DNA of 64,000 nt from Afipia massiliensis. Lineage in GTDB: Bacteria; Pseudomonadota; Alphaproteobacteria; Rhizobiales; Xanthobacteraceae. A program made the position numbers and the translations under genes. Where the stretch lies: positions 372,001 to 436,000 of the forward strand of contig NZ_JACHIJ010000003.1 in assembly GCF_014203115.1 (NCBI RefSeq). The letters are read 5' to 3'. How positions within the stretch are numbered: position 1 is the first letter of the stretch; each line of letters starts with the position of its first letter. Below are positions 1 to 8,431 of this stretch, piece by piece. Below the pieces are notes generated by a model. It was not told the DNA's origin and did not search any database. It saw only the letters and a program-made list of their open reading frames with translations.

Positions 1-242
1 CGGTCATGCTGACCAGCGGACGCTACAAGGGCAATCCGGTCATGAAGCATTTCGCCGTGGCCGGGATGTGTCCCGAATTGTTCGCCACATGGCTGAAGCT
101 GTTCGACGAGACATGCACTGAAATGTTTGACGAAGCAGTCAGTGCGGTGTTTCGCGACAAGGCCGAGCGGATCGCCGAAAGTCTGAAGCTCGCGCTGTTC
201 TATCGACCGGATCGGCCGTGGCCTCCGCAAGCGGCGGAATAA
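1..242 (+). CDS. Group III truncated haemoglobin (5' end outside window)
   Basis: The visible 80 residues are the C-terminal two thirds of a small haem protein that binds O2 or NO in the cytoplasm. The segment GRYKGNP-MKHF...ELFATWLKLFDET lines up with the F and G helix region of group III truncated haemoglobins such as Campylobacter Ctb, where the motif DYNGQP-KKH...EFFEIWLKLFEES carries the proximal histidine. By that alignment the His of MKHF (codon near 48) is the haem ligand. The reading frame stays open to base 1, so the first in-frame ATG is internal and the true start lies upstream. Distal pocket residues cannot be judged. The stop is followed by a 106-bp gap before the next gene. Confidence 0.85.
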   Translation, partial: VMLTSGRYKGNPVMKHFAVAGMCPELFATWLKLFDETCTEMFDEAVSAVFRDKAERIAESLKLALFYRPDRPWPPQAAE

Positions 243-348
243 AACGCGTGGCGCATGCGCGCCCTGATGGGGCGCATGGCTGCTTGCTTGGCTTTCCTCT
301 TCAGGCTGTTAAGTTGGCGATCATTCCAGTCCAGCCAACAGAGGCCTG

Positions 349-1527
349 ATGTCACAGCCCCGCTTGTTCACGCCGATTTTCCTGCGCAGCATCACTGCGA
401 AAAACAGAATCGTGATTTCGCCGATGTGTCAGTATTCAGCCGACGATGGCCTCGCCAACGACTGGCATCTGATTCATCTCGGCAAGTTTGCGCAAGGCGG
501 CGCCGGCATCGTGATGACAGAGGCGGCTGCCGTCACCGCGGAGGGCCGCATCACCCATGGCGATCTGGGTCTCTGGCACGACGGACAAATCGGACCGCTC
601 AAGCGCATCGCTGCCTTTCTTCGCGCCGACGGATCAGTGCCTGCGATTCAGCTCGCGCATGCCGGGCGCAAGGCCAGCATGCAGCGGCCGTGGTACGGCA
701 ACGCGGCGCTGACCGCCGAAGATCATGCGCGCGGCGACAAGCCGTGGGCCATCGTCGCACCCAGCGCCATTCCGATGGACGACGGCTGGCTGATGCCGCA
801 CGAACTGACTGAATCAGATCTGGAAAAGTTGCGTGAGGACTGGCGTCTCGCGGCGCTGCGCGCGGTGGAGGCGGATTTCGATGTGCTCGAGATTCATTGC
901 GCTCACGGCTATCTGTTGCATGAATTTCTGTCGCCGCTGTCCAATCATCGCACCGACGCCTATGGCGGCGACCGCGCCGGGCGCATGAAGCATCCGCTCG
1001 AGATTATCGAGACGGTGCGCGCGGTCTGGCCGGCTGATCGCCCGCTGTTCGTGCGCATTTCGTCCGTCGACGGCATCGACGGTGGCATCGATATCTCCGA
1101 CTCGGTTGCCTTCGTGAACGAAGCCAAGGCGCGGGGCGTGGATGTGATCGACTGTTCGTCCGGCGGATTGATGGGCTCGGCCACGGCGGCGCGCATTCCG
1201 CGCGGTTACAGCTTTCAGGTGCCGTTCGCCGAACAGATCCGTCGCGAGACAAAAGTCACCACCATGGCCGTCGGCCTCATCCTGCATCCGCAGCAGGCCG
1301 AGGACATTGTTGCGGAAGACAGGACCGATCTCGTTGCAATCGGACGCGAGGCTCTGTTCGACCCGAACTGGCCACTGCACGCCGAACTGGCCCTGCGCGA
1401 AACAAAGGGCGAAATCGGAGACGGGACCTTCGCGTCCTGGCCCAAGCAATATGGCTGGTGGCTGGAACGTCGCGAGCCGGGTCTGCGCAAGCTCGACGGT
1501 CCCGCGTTGCCATTCCGCAAGGTTTAG
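349..1527 (+). CDS. NADH:flavin oxidoreductase, Old Yellow Enzyme family (YqjM-like)
   Basis: This 392-residue FMN protein belongs to the Old Yellow Enzyme family, which reduces activated C=C bonds of enones, quinones or nitro compounds with NAD(P)H. It is of the thermophilic-like/YqjM class: SPMCQYS near residue 24 holds the Cys27 that tunes FMN in that class, and HCAHGYLLHEF around residue 183 holds the paired substrate-binding histidines (183 and 186). The C-terminal VAIGREALFDPNWP segment is also typical of the barrel end. The ATG at 349 has AGAGG about 8 bases upstream. A ketopantoate-reductase-like gene follows 38 bp later on the same strand, so the two are probably co-transcribed. The physiological substrate cannot be told from sequence. 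Confidence 0.92.
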   Translation: MSQPRLFTPIFLRSITAKNRIVISPMCQYSADDGLANDWHLIHLGKFAQGGAGIVMTEAAAVTAEGRITHGDLGLWHDGQIGPLKRIAAFLRADGSVPAIQLAHAGRKASMQRPWYGNAALTAEDHARGDKPWAIVAPSAIPMDDGWLMPHELTESDLEKLREDWRLAALRAVEADFDVLEIHCAHGYLLHEFLSPLSNHRTDAYGGDRAGRMKHPLEIIETVRAVWPADRPLFVRISSVDGIDGGIDISDSVAFVNEAKARGVDVIDCSSGGLMGSATAARIPRGYSFQVPFAEQIRRETKVTTMAVGLILHPQQAEDIVAEDRTDLVAIGREALFDPNWPLHAELALRETKGEIGDGTFASWPKQYGWWLERREPGLRKLDGPALPFRKV

Positions 1528-1565
1528 GCGACGCTCCGCCCGTTATCCATCGGGCGAGGGTCGGC

Positions 1566-2582
1566 ATGATGTCATCGAAATCCATCTGCGTGGCGGGAGC
1601 AGGCAGCATCGGCTGTTTCGTCGGCGGTATGCTGCGCTCCGGCGGCCACGCAGTGTCGTTGCTGGCCCGGCCACGCGTGATCGACGAGATCAACCGGAAT
1701 GGGCTGAAGGTCACCAGCTTTGAGGGCATAGAGCGTCGCCTGTCATCGGCGGAGATCAAGCTGTCCGGTGACCCGGCCATCTTTGCAGATGCCGACATCA
1801 TCCTCGTTACAGTCAAGAGCGACGACACCGCCGAGATCGCGGAGCTGATCGCGCAACATGCCAGAAAGGATGCCGTGATCGTCAGTCTCCAGAACGGCAC
1901 CGGCAACGTTTCGGTACTGCGCGAGGCAATGCCGGATCATGATGTGCTGGCGGGCATGGTGCCGTTCAATGTGCTGTCGATGGACGACGGACATTTTCAC
2001 CGCGCCACCTCCGGCGACATTTTGCTGGAGAAGGATGATGCCGATACCGCGAAGCTGCTATCGACGCCTGAGTTTGTTTTCCGCGGCGTGGACGACATCG
2101 AAGGCGTGCAATGGGGCAAGCTGCTGGTCAATCTGAACAACGCGCTCAATGCGCTGTCCGGGTTGCCGTTACGCGATCAGCTTGCACAGCGATCCTGGCG
2201 TGTGCTGTTCGCGGATCAGATGCGTGAGGCATTGGCGGTGATCAAGGCCGAGGGCATTGCGCCGGTATCGACGACGCCACTGCCTGCATCTTTCACGCCG
2301 TTCATCCTGAAACTGCCCGACGCGCTGTTTACGAAGATCGCCGCGTCGATGGTGAAGATCGACCCGAAAGCCCGCTCGTCGATGTGGGAAGATCTGCAGC
2401 GCGGTCGCCGCACCGAGATCGATCACCTGCAGGGCCTGATCGTTGCGCTCGCCCAGCGTCATGGGCTGAAAGCGCCTTTGTCCGCGCGTATCGTGGCGCT
2501 AATCCGTGAGGCCGAGCAGGCGGCCAAGGGATCGCCCGGCCTGACGCCGGAGCAGGTTCGTTCGCCTGTGCGTTCGGGCTAA
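1566..2582 (+). CDS. 2-dehydropantoate 2-reductase family protein (ApbA/PanE)
   Basis: A 338-residue NADPH-dependent reductase of the ApbA/PanE family. The N-terminal VAGAGSIGCFVGGML is the Rossmann GxGxxG nucleotide loop, followed by LLARP, and the middle SLQNGTGN and LLVNLNNALNAL segments match the family's substrate and hinge region. True PanE reduces ketopantoate to pantoate for coenzyme A synthesis, but the family has many paralogues acting on other 2-oxo acids, so the pathway is not certain. The chosen start is the ATG at 1566 (a second ATG follows at once at 1569); longer in-frame upstream sequence overlaps the preceding oxidoreductase and has no family resemblance. The closing residues beyond about 325 look unconserved. 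Confidence 0.88.
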   Translation: MMSSKSICVAGAGSIGCFVGGMLRSGGHAVSLLARPRVIDEINRNGLKVTSFEGIERRLSSAEIKLSGDPAIFADADIILVTVKSDDTAEIAELIAQHARKDAVIVSLQNGTGNVSVLREAMPDHDVLAGMVPFNVLSMDDGHFHRATSGDILLEKDDADTAKLLSTPEFVFRGVDDIEGVQWGKLLVNLNNALNALSGLPLRDQLAQRSWRVLFADQMREALAVIKAEGIAPVSTTPLPASFTPFILKLPDALFTKIAASMVKIDPKARSSMWEDLQRGRRTEIDHLQGLIVALAQRHGLKAPLSARIVALIREAEQAAKGSPGLTPEQVRSPVRSG

Positions 2583-2794
2583 TTTTCCCCGCAACGGGCT
2601 GGCGGGAGAACAGCCGCAGGATTAGATTATGGCTGTTGATGCAAGTGCCGGGCAAAGCCCGCTTTGTCTTGCCCGCGAGCCCGGCTTACAGGCCCTTTTC
2701 CCGGCAGCCGATCCGCATGATTGGAACCAACCAATCCTGTGTTTCCGGCACGCGGTTACGTGCGGGATGAGGACCTCAACGCCTGGAGGGTCAC

Positions 2795-3157
2795 ATGCAA
2801 GTGGACACCATGAGTCTCAAACCACATCGTCTTGTCGCAAGCGACAGGGTGGAGGGGACGCGGGTTTTTAATGCCGATGGCAGGAAAATCGGAAGCATCA
2901 AGCGACTGATGATCGACAAGACCAGCGGCAATGTTGCATACGCCGTTCTGTGCTTCGGCGGCTTTCTCGGAGTCGGCGAAGACTATCGCCCGCTCCCATG
3001 GGCAAGCATGAAGTACAACCCCGCGATTGAAGCCTACGAACTCCTGACGCTGATGTCCGAGGAGGAGCTGAAGAAGGCGCCGTCCTTCGGCACGGACAAG
3101 GAGTTCGATTGGGGCAACCGCGTGCGCGAAGTCGACGCCTACTGGATCGGCTTCTGA
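2795..3157 (+). CDS. PRC-barrel domain protein
   Basis: A 120-residue single-domain protein. The segment VFNADGRKIGSIKRLMIDKTSGNVAYAVLCFGGFLGVGEDYRPLPWASM is a complete PRC-barrel, a small beta-barrel shared with photosynthetic reaction centre H subunits and RimM. Free-standing copies are common in Rhizobiales and are often linked to stress responses, but their role is unknown. A strong GGAGGG at 2785-2790 precedes the ATG by 4 bases; an ATG at 2810 is a second choice. There is no signal peptide or membrane span. The C-terminal part (DKEFDWGNRVREVDAYW) is acidic and conserved in appearance. The 212-bp gap upstream has its own inverted repeat (GATTGG/CCAATC at 2719-2736), so it is likely transcribed alone. 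Confidence 0.88.
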   Translation: MQVDTMSLKPHRLVASDRVEGTRVFNADGRKIGSIKRLMIDKTSGNVAYAVLCFGGFLGVGEDYRPLPWASMKYNPAIEAYELLTLMSEEELKKAPSFGTDKEFDWGNRVREVDAYWIGF

Positions 3158-3184
3158 CGCAGGGACGCTCGCCGGTCGCGGGCG

Positions 3185-4843
3185 TCAGATCACGGCCTTC
3201 GCCGCAGCGCGCCCTGCATTGCGGCCCGAGAACAGGCAGCCGCCAAGGAACGTTCCTTCGAGCGAGCGATATCCATGCACGCCGCCGCCGCCGAATCCGG
3301 CGGCTTCACCGACCGCATAGAGTCCCGGAATGATGTTGCCGTCATTGCCGAACACACGCGAGTCGAGATCGGTCTCGAAGCCGCCGAGCGTCTTGCGCGT
3401 CAGGATGTTGAGCTTGACCGCGATCAACGGTCCATGTGCGGGATCGAGGATCTTGTGCGGCTTGGCGGTGCGGATCAGCTTGTCACCGATGTAGCGCCGC
3501 GCGTTGTGGATACCCATGACCTGGGTGTCCTTGACGTAAGGATTGTCGATTTCGCGGTCGCGGGCCTCGATCTGCTGTCTGATTGAAGCGGTGTCGAGCA
3601 GGCTTGTTCCGCTAAGCTTGTTCATGGCGGCGACAAGATCATCGAGGTTGTCGCGGACGATGAAGTCGACGCCTTTTGCCTTGAAGGCTTCGACGGGATC
3701 GGGTGCGCCTTTGTTGAAAGCGCGGCGGATGGTCATGCGCCAGCTCTTGCCGGTCAGATCCGGATTCTGTTCCGAACCCGACAGCGCGAATTCCTTCTTG
3801 ATGATGCTTTGCGTCAGGATGAACCATGAATAGTCGTAGCCGGTCTTCATGATGTATTCGAGCTGACCGAGCGTGTCGTACCCGGGATAGAGCGGCGAGG
3901 GCAGACGCTTGCCGATTGCGTCGAACCACATCGAAGATGGCGCGGGCAGAATGCGGATGCCGTGGCCGGGCCAGATCGGGTTCCAGTTGTGGACCCCTTC
4001 GACGTAATGCCACATGCGGTCGCGATTGATCAGGCGCGCGCCGGCGGCCTCGGTGATGCCGATCATGCGGCCATCGACGTGAGCCGGAACACCGGTCACC
4101 ATGTGCTTGGGCGGGGTGCCAAGACGTTTCGGCCAGTTCTCGCGCACGAGATCGTGGTTGCCGCCGATGCCGCCTGAAGCGACGATCACGGCCTGTGCTT
4201 TCAGTATGAAGTCGCCTGTCTCAGTGCGCGACGAACTGACGCCGCGCGGTTCGGACGACAGCTCCAGGATTTTACCGCTCACGCCAGTGGCCGCACCGCC
4301 CGCCATATCGAGCGCGTCGACGCGGTGACGGAACTTGAAGGCGATGCGGCCGGTGTTGGCATGTTCGCGGGCACGCCGCTCGAACGGTTCCACAACACCG
4401 GGGCCGGTGCCCCAGCTGACATGAAAGCGCGGCACCGAATTACCGTGTCCCATGGCGTCATAGCCGCCGCGTTCGGCCCAGCCGACGACGGGAAATATCC
4501 GGTGTCCCATTGCCTGCAGCCAGCCGCGTTTCTCACCGGCAGCGAAGGCGACATAGGCTTCAGCCCATTTCTTCGGCCAGTGATCCTCGTCGCGGTCGAA
4601 ACCTGCTGTTCCCATCCAGTCCTGCAACGCCAGGTCGTGGGAATCCTTGATGCCCAGCCGTCGCTGTTCGGGGGTATCGACGAGAAACAGTCCGCCGAGT
4701 GACCAGAAGGCCTGCCCGCCGAGATTCTGTTCGCCTTCCTGATCGAGCACGATCACGCGCTTGCCGGCATCGGCCAATTCTGTCGCCGCCACAAGACCCG
4801 CGAGACCCGCACCGACGACAATCACGTCCGCATCGTTCGCCAT
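3185..4843 (-). CDS. FAD-binding dehydrogenase (fumarate reductase / ketosteroid dehydrogenase-like)
   Basis: A 552-residue flavoprotein. Residues 6-25 (VIVVGAGLAGLVAATELAD) are the dinucleotide-binding GxGxxG loop, followed by the acidic VIVLDQEG; the C-terminal GLYAVGEAAGFGGGGVHGYRSLEGT is the second FAD contact found in succinate/fumarate and 3-ketosteroid dehydrogenase relatives. Its overall make-up matches a widespread family of putative FAD-binding dehydrogenases whose substrate is unknown. No Tat or Sec signal is seen with the ATG at 4843, and that start sits just before the conserved nucleotide loop; longer upstream sequence is not family-like. The neighbour at 5105 is divergent, with a 261-bp intergenic region that carries GGTCA/TGACC repeats. 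Confidence 0.88.
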   Translation of the reverse strand: MANDADVIVVGAGLAGLVAATELADAGKRVIVLDQEGEQNLGGQAFWSLGGLFLVDTPEQRRLGIKDSHDLALQDWMGTAGFDRDEDHWPKKWAEAYVAFAAGEKRGWLQAMGHRIFPVVGWAERGGYDAMGHGNSVPRFHVSWGTGPGVVEPFERRAREHANTGRIAFKFRHRVDALDMAGGAATGVSGKILELSSEPRGVSSSRTETGDFILKAQAVIVASGGIGGNHDLVRENWPKRLGTPPKHMVTGVPAHVDGRMIGITEAAGARLINRDRMWHYVEGVHNWNPIWPGHGIRILPAPSSMWFDAIGKRLPSPLYPGYDTLGQLEYIMKTGYDYSWFILTQSIIKKEFALSGSEQNPDLTGKSWRMTIRRAFNKGAPDPVEAFKAKGVDFIVRDNLDDLVAAMNKLSGTSLLDTASIRQQIEARDREIDNPYVKDTQVMGIHNARRYIGDKLIRTAKPHKILDPAHGPLIAVKLNILTRKTLGGFETDLDSRVFGNDGNIIPGLYAVGEAAGFGGGGVHGYRSLEGTFLGGCLFSGRNAGRAAAKAVI

Positions 4844-4890
4844 TTTTGTTCCCTCAGCCTTGGTGGATAGAAACGCGGCGTGTGAAGTCC

Positions 4891-4920
4891 GGTCAACGGA
4901 AATTCGGTCAAGGACTGACC
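4891..4920. promoter_or_regulatory. GGTCA/TGACC repeats between divergent genes
   Basis: A short inverted repeat, GGTCA (4906-4910) then 5 bases then TGACC (4916-4920), with a further direct GGTCA copy at 4891-4895. It lies between the divergent FAD dehydrogenase and the ClpP-fold protein gene. It may be an operator, but no regulator gene is adjacent and the arms are only 5 bp. Confidence 0.25.
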
Positions 4921-5104
4921 TTCGGTCGTTCAATGAACCATGCCGCCATGTTCCGATTCGGGATCGTCCGGTGCAAGTGCAGCAAGCTAGCAACACTGCG
5001 GCAGAATCCGTCTTTGCATCGCAAGGTGTTCTGGACAAAAATCCGGACTCGCAACACGCTGACGATGCCCCGATCGATACAGGCAGGGGGCGACGGGGCC
5101 GGCA

Positions 5105-5566
5105 ATGAAGATTGTGACGGGGTTTCTTGCGGCAGTCCTTCTCCTGGGCGGAGTTGGCGCGAGTCAGGCTGTGGTCCGGATTTCGGAAGATCGCGGCGGC
5201 CGGATCGGCACCTACGTCGATAAATACCAAAGCCTCAGGGGTTCAGGCGAGACCGTGGTGATCGACGGGCTGTGTGCGTCAGCCTGCACCATCGTGCTCG
5301 GCGCCGTTCCGCACGACAAGATCTGCGTGACGTCGCGGGCAAGTCTCGGATTCCATGCCGCGTGGGATTTCGGGGCAAGCGGCCGGCCGGTCACGAACCG
5401 CGAAGCGACCCGAATGCTGTACGACATGTACCCGACCTCCATCCGCAGCTGGATTTCCCGCCGCGGCGGGTTGAAACAGCGCATGATCTTCCTCCGCGGC
5501 CGCGAACTCGCGAGCATGTATCGTCCGTGCTATATGGACGCACAGGCTTCGGCGCACGGCCGCTAA
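5105..5566 (+). CDS. Secreted ClpP/crotonase-fold protein of unknown function
   Basis: A 153-residue protein with a Sec signal peptide (MKIVTGFLAAVLLLGGVGASQA, cleavage near residue 22). The body reads like a small periplasmic ClpP-fold domain: a stretch predicted to begin with GRIGTYVDKYQSLRGSGETVVIDGLCASACT, where the SAC serine occupies the position of the oxyanion/nucleophile turn, then SRASLGFHAAWD with a histidine that could be the second catalytic residue. Such proteins are frequent, uncharacterised periplasmic members in Bradyrhizobium relatives. Whether it is a peptidase is inference; the acid of a triad is not obvious. Four further cysteine/histidine positions, including a C-terminal MYRPCYMD, suggest a disulphide. 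It stands alone, 168 bp before the SCO gene. Confidence 0.7.
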   Translation: MKIVTGFLAAVLLLGGVGASQAVVRISEDRGGRIGTYVDKYQSLRGSGETVVIDGLCASACTIVLGAVPHDKICVTSRASLGFHAAWDFGASGRPVTNREATRMLYDMYPTSIRSWISRRGGLKQRMIFLRGRELASMYRPCYMDAQASAHGR

Positions 5567-5734
5567 CGCCAAAAACCGCGATCAAACAGCCTCTTGCTCC
5601 CCGTCATGTGATCAGACATGCGGGCGCGGCGCTTGCTCGTCCGGGCTGCGCGCTCTATCCCATGCCCAACTCGGAACAAGCGGCCGGCCCTTCGGCCATG
5701 CGCCGCCCGCGAAGGCGGAAGGAACGGATTTGCG

Positions 5735-6325
5735 ATGAACAGGACGACCCGGCCGCTCGTGATTATCGCCGCGTTTGCCGCCAGCCTCGCGATCGGGCTG
5801 TTGGTTACGCTGTGGCTGATGGGCGGCCTGCGCGGCGCCGCCGCGCCGGCGGCGATCGGTGGCCCGTTTCGTCTGACCGATCAGGCCGGACAGACGGTAA
5901 CTGAAAAGAGCCTCATCGGCCGCCCGACGATCATCTTCTTCGGTTTCACGCATTGCCCCGATGTGTGCCCGACGGCGCTGTTCGAAATGTCCGAAGTCCT
6001 GCGTGCCATGGGCCCGGACGCAGCCAAGGTGAACGCGTACTTTGTGTCGGTCGATCCGGAGCGGGACACGTCTGCCGTGATGAAGGATTACATCTCGAGC
6101 TTCGATCCAAATCTGAAGGGATTGACCGGCAGTCCGGACGAAATCGCCAAGGTGATCTCGGCCTATCGGGTGTATGCCAAGAAGATCCCGCTGAAGGATG
6201 GCGACTACACGATGGATCACACCGCGCTGATCTATCTGATGGATCGTAAGGGAAACTTCGTGCGTCCGTTCAATCTGAAGCGCACGCCTGAAGAAGCCGC
6301 GACCGATCTCAAGCGTTATCTCTGA
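5735..6325 (+). CDS. SCO1/SenC family copper/redox protein
   Basis: A 196-residue membrane-anchored thioredoxin-fold protein that delivers copper to, or reduces the CuA site of, cytochrome c oxidase. One N-terminal membrane anchor (residues 8-30) places the domain in the periplasm. The copper motif is complete: FTHCPDVCPT with Cys74 and Cys78, and the distant His162 in the DHTALIYL segment. The size matches bacterial SCO proteins. The start at 5735 was chosen because it begins just before the anchor; upstream in-frame sequence is arginine-rich and unlike the family. The aa3 oxidase operon is in the same window at 47114 but not adjacent. The 3' end overlaps the convergent glycosyltransferase by 10 bp. 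Confidence 0.93.
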   Translation: MNRTTRPLVIIAAFAASLAIGLLVTLWLMGGLRGAAAPAAIGGPFRLTDQAGQTVTEKSLIGRPTIIFFGFTHCPDVCPTALFEMSEVLRAMGPDAAKVNAYFVSVDPERDTSAVMKDYISSFDPNLKGLTGSPDEIAKVISAYRVYAKKIPLKDGDYTMDHTALIYLMDRKGNFVRPFNLKRTPEEAATDLKRYL

Positions 6326-8349
6326 GCCGCCCTGCGACGCTCACCGGCTTCGGCTCGACGCTGCGCTGCGATTCGCGAATGCTGCGCGAGGCCATGCTCT
6401 GTTTTCTCCCAGTGGTAAGGCTCGGCCAGAAGTTGATAGAGCGCGCGCCACGCCGCGATGGATAGGCAAACCCAATACACGGGCGTGAGGACCAGAACCC
6501 ACGCCTCTCCAAGCAAATTCCGCTTCGCCAATCCGATCAGCCCGATCGCGATGGTGGTCAGATAGCCCGCCGCGATCGTCGCGAGATAGAGCTCGATGAA
6601 TGGCTTCGCAAAGAACGGCGCGACGCTGTCGTCAAAAGCGCTCATCACCCCCCGCACCAGAAGTTCGCCAAGCAGGAACGGATGCGCGAGTGCGGTCAGG
6701 ACATTTCCGCCGACAATGATGTTGAGGGTGAAAAAGCCGCTCGTCCCGGCGTCGCGCCAAAGTTGGCGCGGCGAGCGCATATGCACGCTCCATGTTTGCA
6801 TCCATCCCTTCATCCATCGCGAGCGCTGGCGCAGCCAGGGGCCGAACCGCGCGGGAGCTTCCTCGTAGGTTGTCGACGGGAACATCACGCTGCGATACTT
6901 GAATCGCGCAAGCCGGAAGCCGAGGTCGGCGTCCTCGGTGACGTTGTAAGGATCCCAGCCGCCAACCTCGCGAAGGACGCAGGTGCGGAAGTGATTGGAG
7001 GATCCGCCGAGCGGCAGCGGCATCTCGAAATTGGAAAAGCCCTGCAGGAACACGTCGAACTGCCCGGCGTACTCGGCAGTGAACATCCGCGGTATCCAGC
7101 CGTCGGCGGTGTTGTCGATACAGAGGCTTGCCTGTGCGCAGGCGACGTCCGATCCATGCGTCCGGAAGACGTCGAGCGCTTCGCGAAGCTGGCCGGGTTC
7201 GGGCCGGTCCTCCGCGTCGAATACGGTGATGAAGGTTCCGCGTGCGAAGGTGAGCGCGCAGTTGAGGGCCTTGGGTTTTGTCCGTGGCCCCACGTCCGGT
7301 GCGATGATGACCTGGACGTGCGGCATCGGTCCTAGTCTTGCTATCGCGGCGCGGGTCTGCAGATCGTCCGTTTCGATGACGAGCTTGATGTCCAGTTTTT
7401 CGCGGGGATAGTCCAGATCATCGAGGTGCTGCATCAGCGGTGCGACCGACGATGCTTCGCGGTAGAGCGCTGCGACCACCGTATAGATGGGAAGCTGACT
7501 GTCGTGCAGCCGCGGCAGCCGAGGACGCCGTTTTGGCGGTGAGAAACATCCGGTAAGCCGCAGGCTCGTGAACAGCAGAAACCATATCGCGAGGATTACG
7601 CCGAACGCGTCGAGCAACAGCATGGGCGCCAGCGTCAGGAGCACGACGGGAGCGGAAAGCCGCAGCAGATAGCGGAAGAAACGAAACAGACGGCCATGCG
7701 AAGCCAGCGCCGGTGCCGCTGACAGGTCGGGGAAACGTGTCGCCAGACCTTTGGCTGCGGTGTCGGCCAACGCATCGCCGGAGTGATATTCGAGGAATGA
7801 ATTGAAACGCGCGATCGACGTGAGGCGGATGCGCGGACGAAGCAACGGGTATCGCGCAATCAGCCTGACGATGCGGCGGGCGCTGTATCCGTGCGGCGCC
7901 GACACATACACCAGTCCTCCGCGTTGCCGGATGGGCAAGAGACCGTGCCGGGCGCAAAGATGAAGGCCGCCGTCGGGCAGCACACAATCGGTGCGGCTGA
8001 CATTCTCAAGAGTTTCGACGTCTAGTCCGGTATGCACGGCAAGGTGGTCGAGGTAGACGCACTCGTTGATGACGCCCCACTGGATCAGAACGCGATCGGC
8101 ACCGATGCCGAGATCCTCGCTGCGTTGCTCTGCCGCGGCGAGGAGATCAGGGGCAAGTACGTGCCGCAGGCAATCAAGTTCCACGGCAGGTCCAGGCTCG
8201 TGATGTCCGGGCTGATTGTCGTTTTGTGACCGTGGCCGTCCGAGAAAGCCGGCAAGGAAGGTCGTTAGATTCCGGGCGGACGCCGTCAGGCCCGCAAAAC
8301 GTTGCGGCCTCTCCTCGCCGAACTCGCTTGCCCGCCCAGCCACGGCCAT
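6316..8349 (-). CDS. Membrane glycosyltransferase, family 2, with GspE-N-like front domain
   Basis: A 677-residue inner-membrane glycosyltransferase. The N-terminal ~180 residues (LIQWGVINECVYLDHLAVHTGLDVE and the DGGLHLCARHGLLPIRQRGGLVYVSAP region) resemble the small domain found at the front of GspE-type proteins. Two membrane spans follow, then a GT-A domain with the metal site VFDAEDRPEPGQL, the acceptor-side NVTEDADLGFRL and the QRSRWMKGWMQTW motif typical of processive, cellulose-synthase-like enzymes, and finally four to five membrane spans. The product is probably an exopolysaccharide or modified lipid, not identifiable here. The ATG at 8349 is preferred; an upstream in-frame extension would run into the divergent solute-binding gene. 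No polysaccharide export genes are nearby. Confidence 0.85.
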   Translation of the reverse strand: MAVAGRASEFGEERPQRFAGLTASARNLTTFLAGFLGRPRSQNDNQPGHHEPGPAVELDCLRHVLAPDLLAAAEQRSEDLGIGADRVLIQWGVINECVYLDHLAVHTGLDVETLENVSRTDCVLPDGGLHLCARHGLLPIRQRGGLVYVSAPHGYSARRIVRLIARYPLLRPRIRLTSIARFNSFLEYHSGDALADTAAKGLATRFPDLSAAPALASHGRLFRFFRYLLRLSAPVVLLTLAPMLLLDAFGVILAIWFLLFTSLRLTGCFSPPKRRPRLPRLHDSQLPIYTVVAALYREASSVAPLMQHLDDLDYPREKLDIKLVIETDDLQTRAAIARLGPMPHVQVIIAPDVGPRTKPKALNCALTFARGTFITVFDAEDRPEPGQLREALDVFRTHGSDVACAQASLCIDNTADGWIPRMFTAEYAGQFDVFLQGFSNFEMPLPLGGSSNHFRTCVLREVGGWDPYNVTEDADLGFRLARFKYRSVMFPSTTYEEAPARFGPWLRQRSRWMKGWMQTWSVHMRSPRQLWRDAGTSGFFTLNIIVGGNVLTALAHPFLLGELLVRGVMSAFDDSVAPFFAKPFIELYLATIAAGYLTTIAIGLIGLAKRNLLGEAWVLVLTPVYWVCLSIAAWRALYQLLAEPYHWEKTEHGLAQHSRIAAQRRAEAGERRRAAQR

Positions 8350-8431
8350 TTGACCGCTACCCCACGCCACAAACGCACTCGAATCGTTCCGTGGATGGTC
8401 TATAAGACCCAGCACGCGGAACCCCCAGCCA

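Noticed and set aside
48-80. Apparent lack of the proximal histidine in the haemoglobin fragment at ELFATWL
   Set aside because: Alignment with Campylobacter Ctb places the proximal histidine earlier, at the MKH position, which is present.
255-812. A 185-residue arginine-rich frame over the Old Yellow Enzyme
   Set aside because: It lies in another frame of a clear FMN enzyme gene and has shadow-type composition.
2723-2760. GGAAC upstream of the PRC-barrel gene as an EcfG general-stress promoter
   Set aside because: No CGTT-type -10 follows at 15-17 bases; only the -35 half matches.
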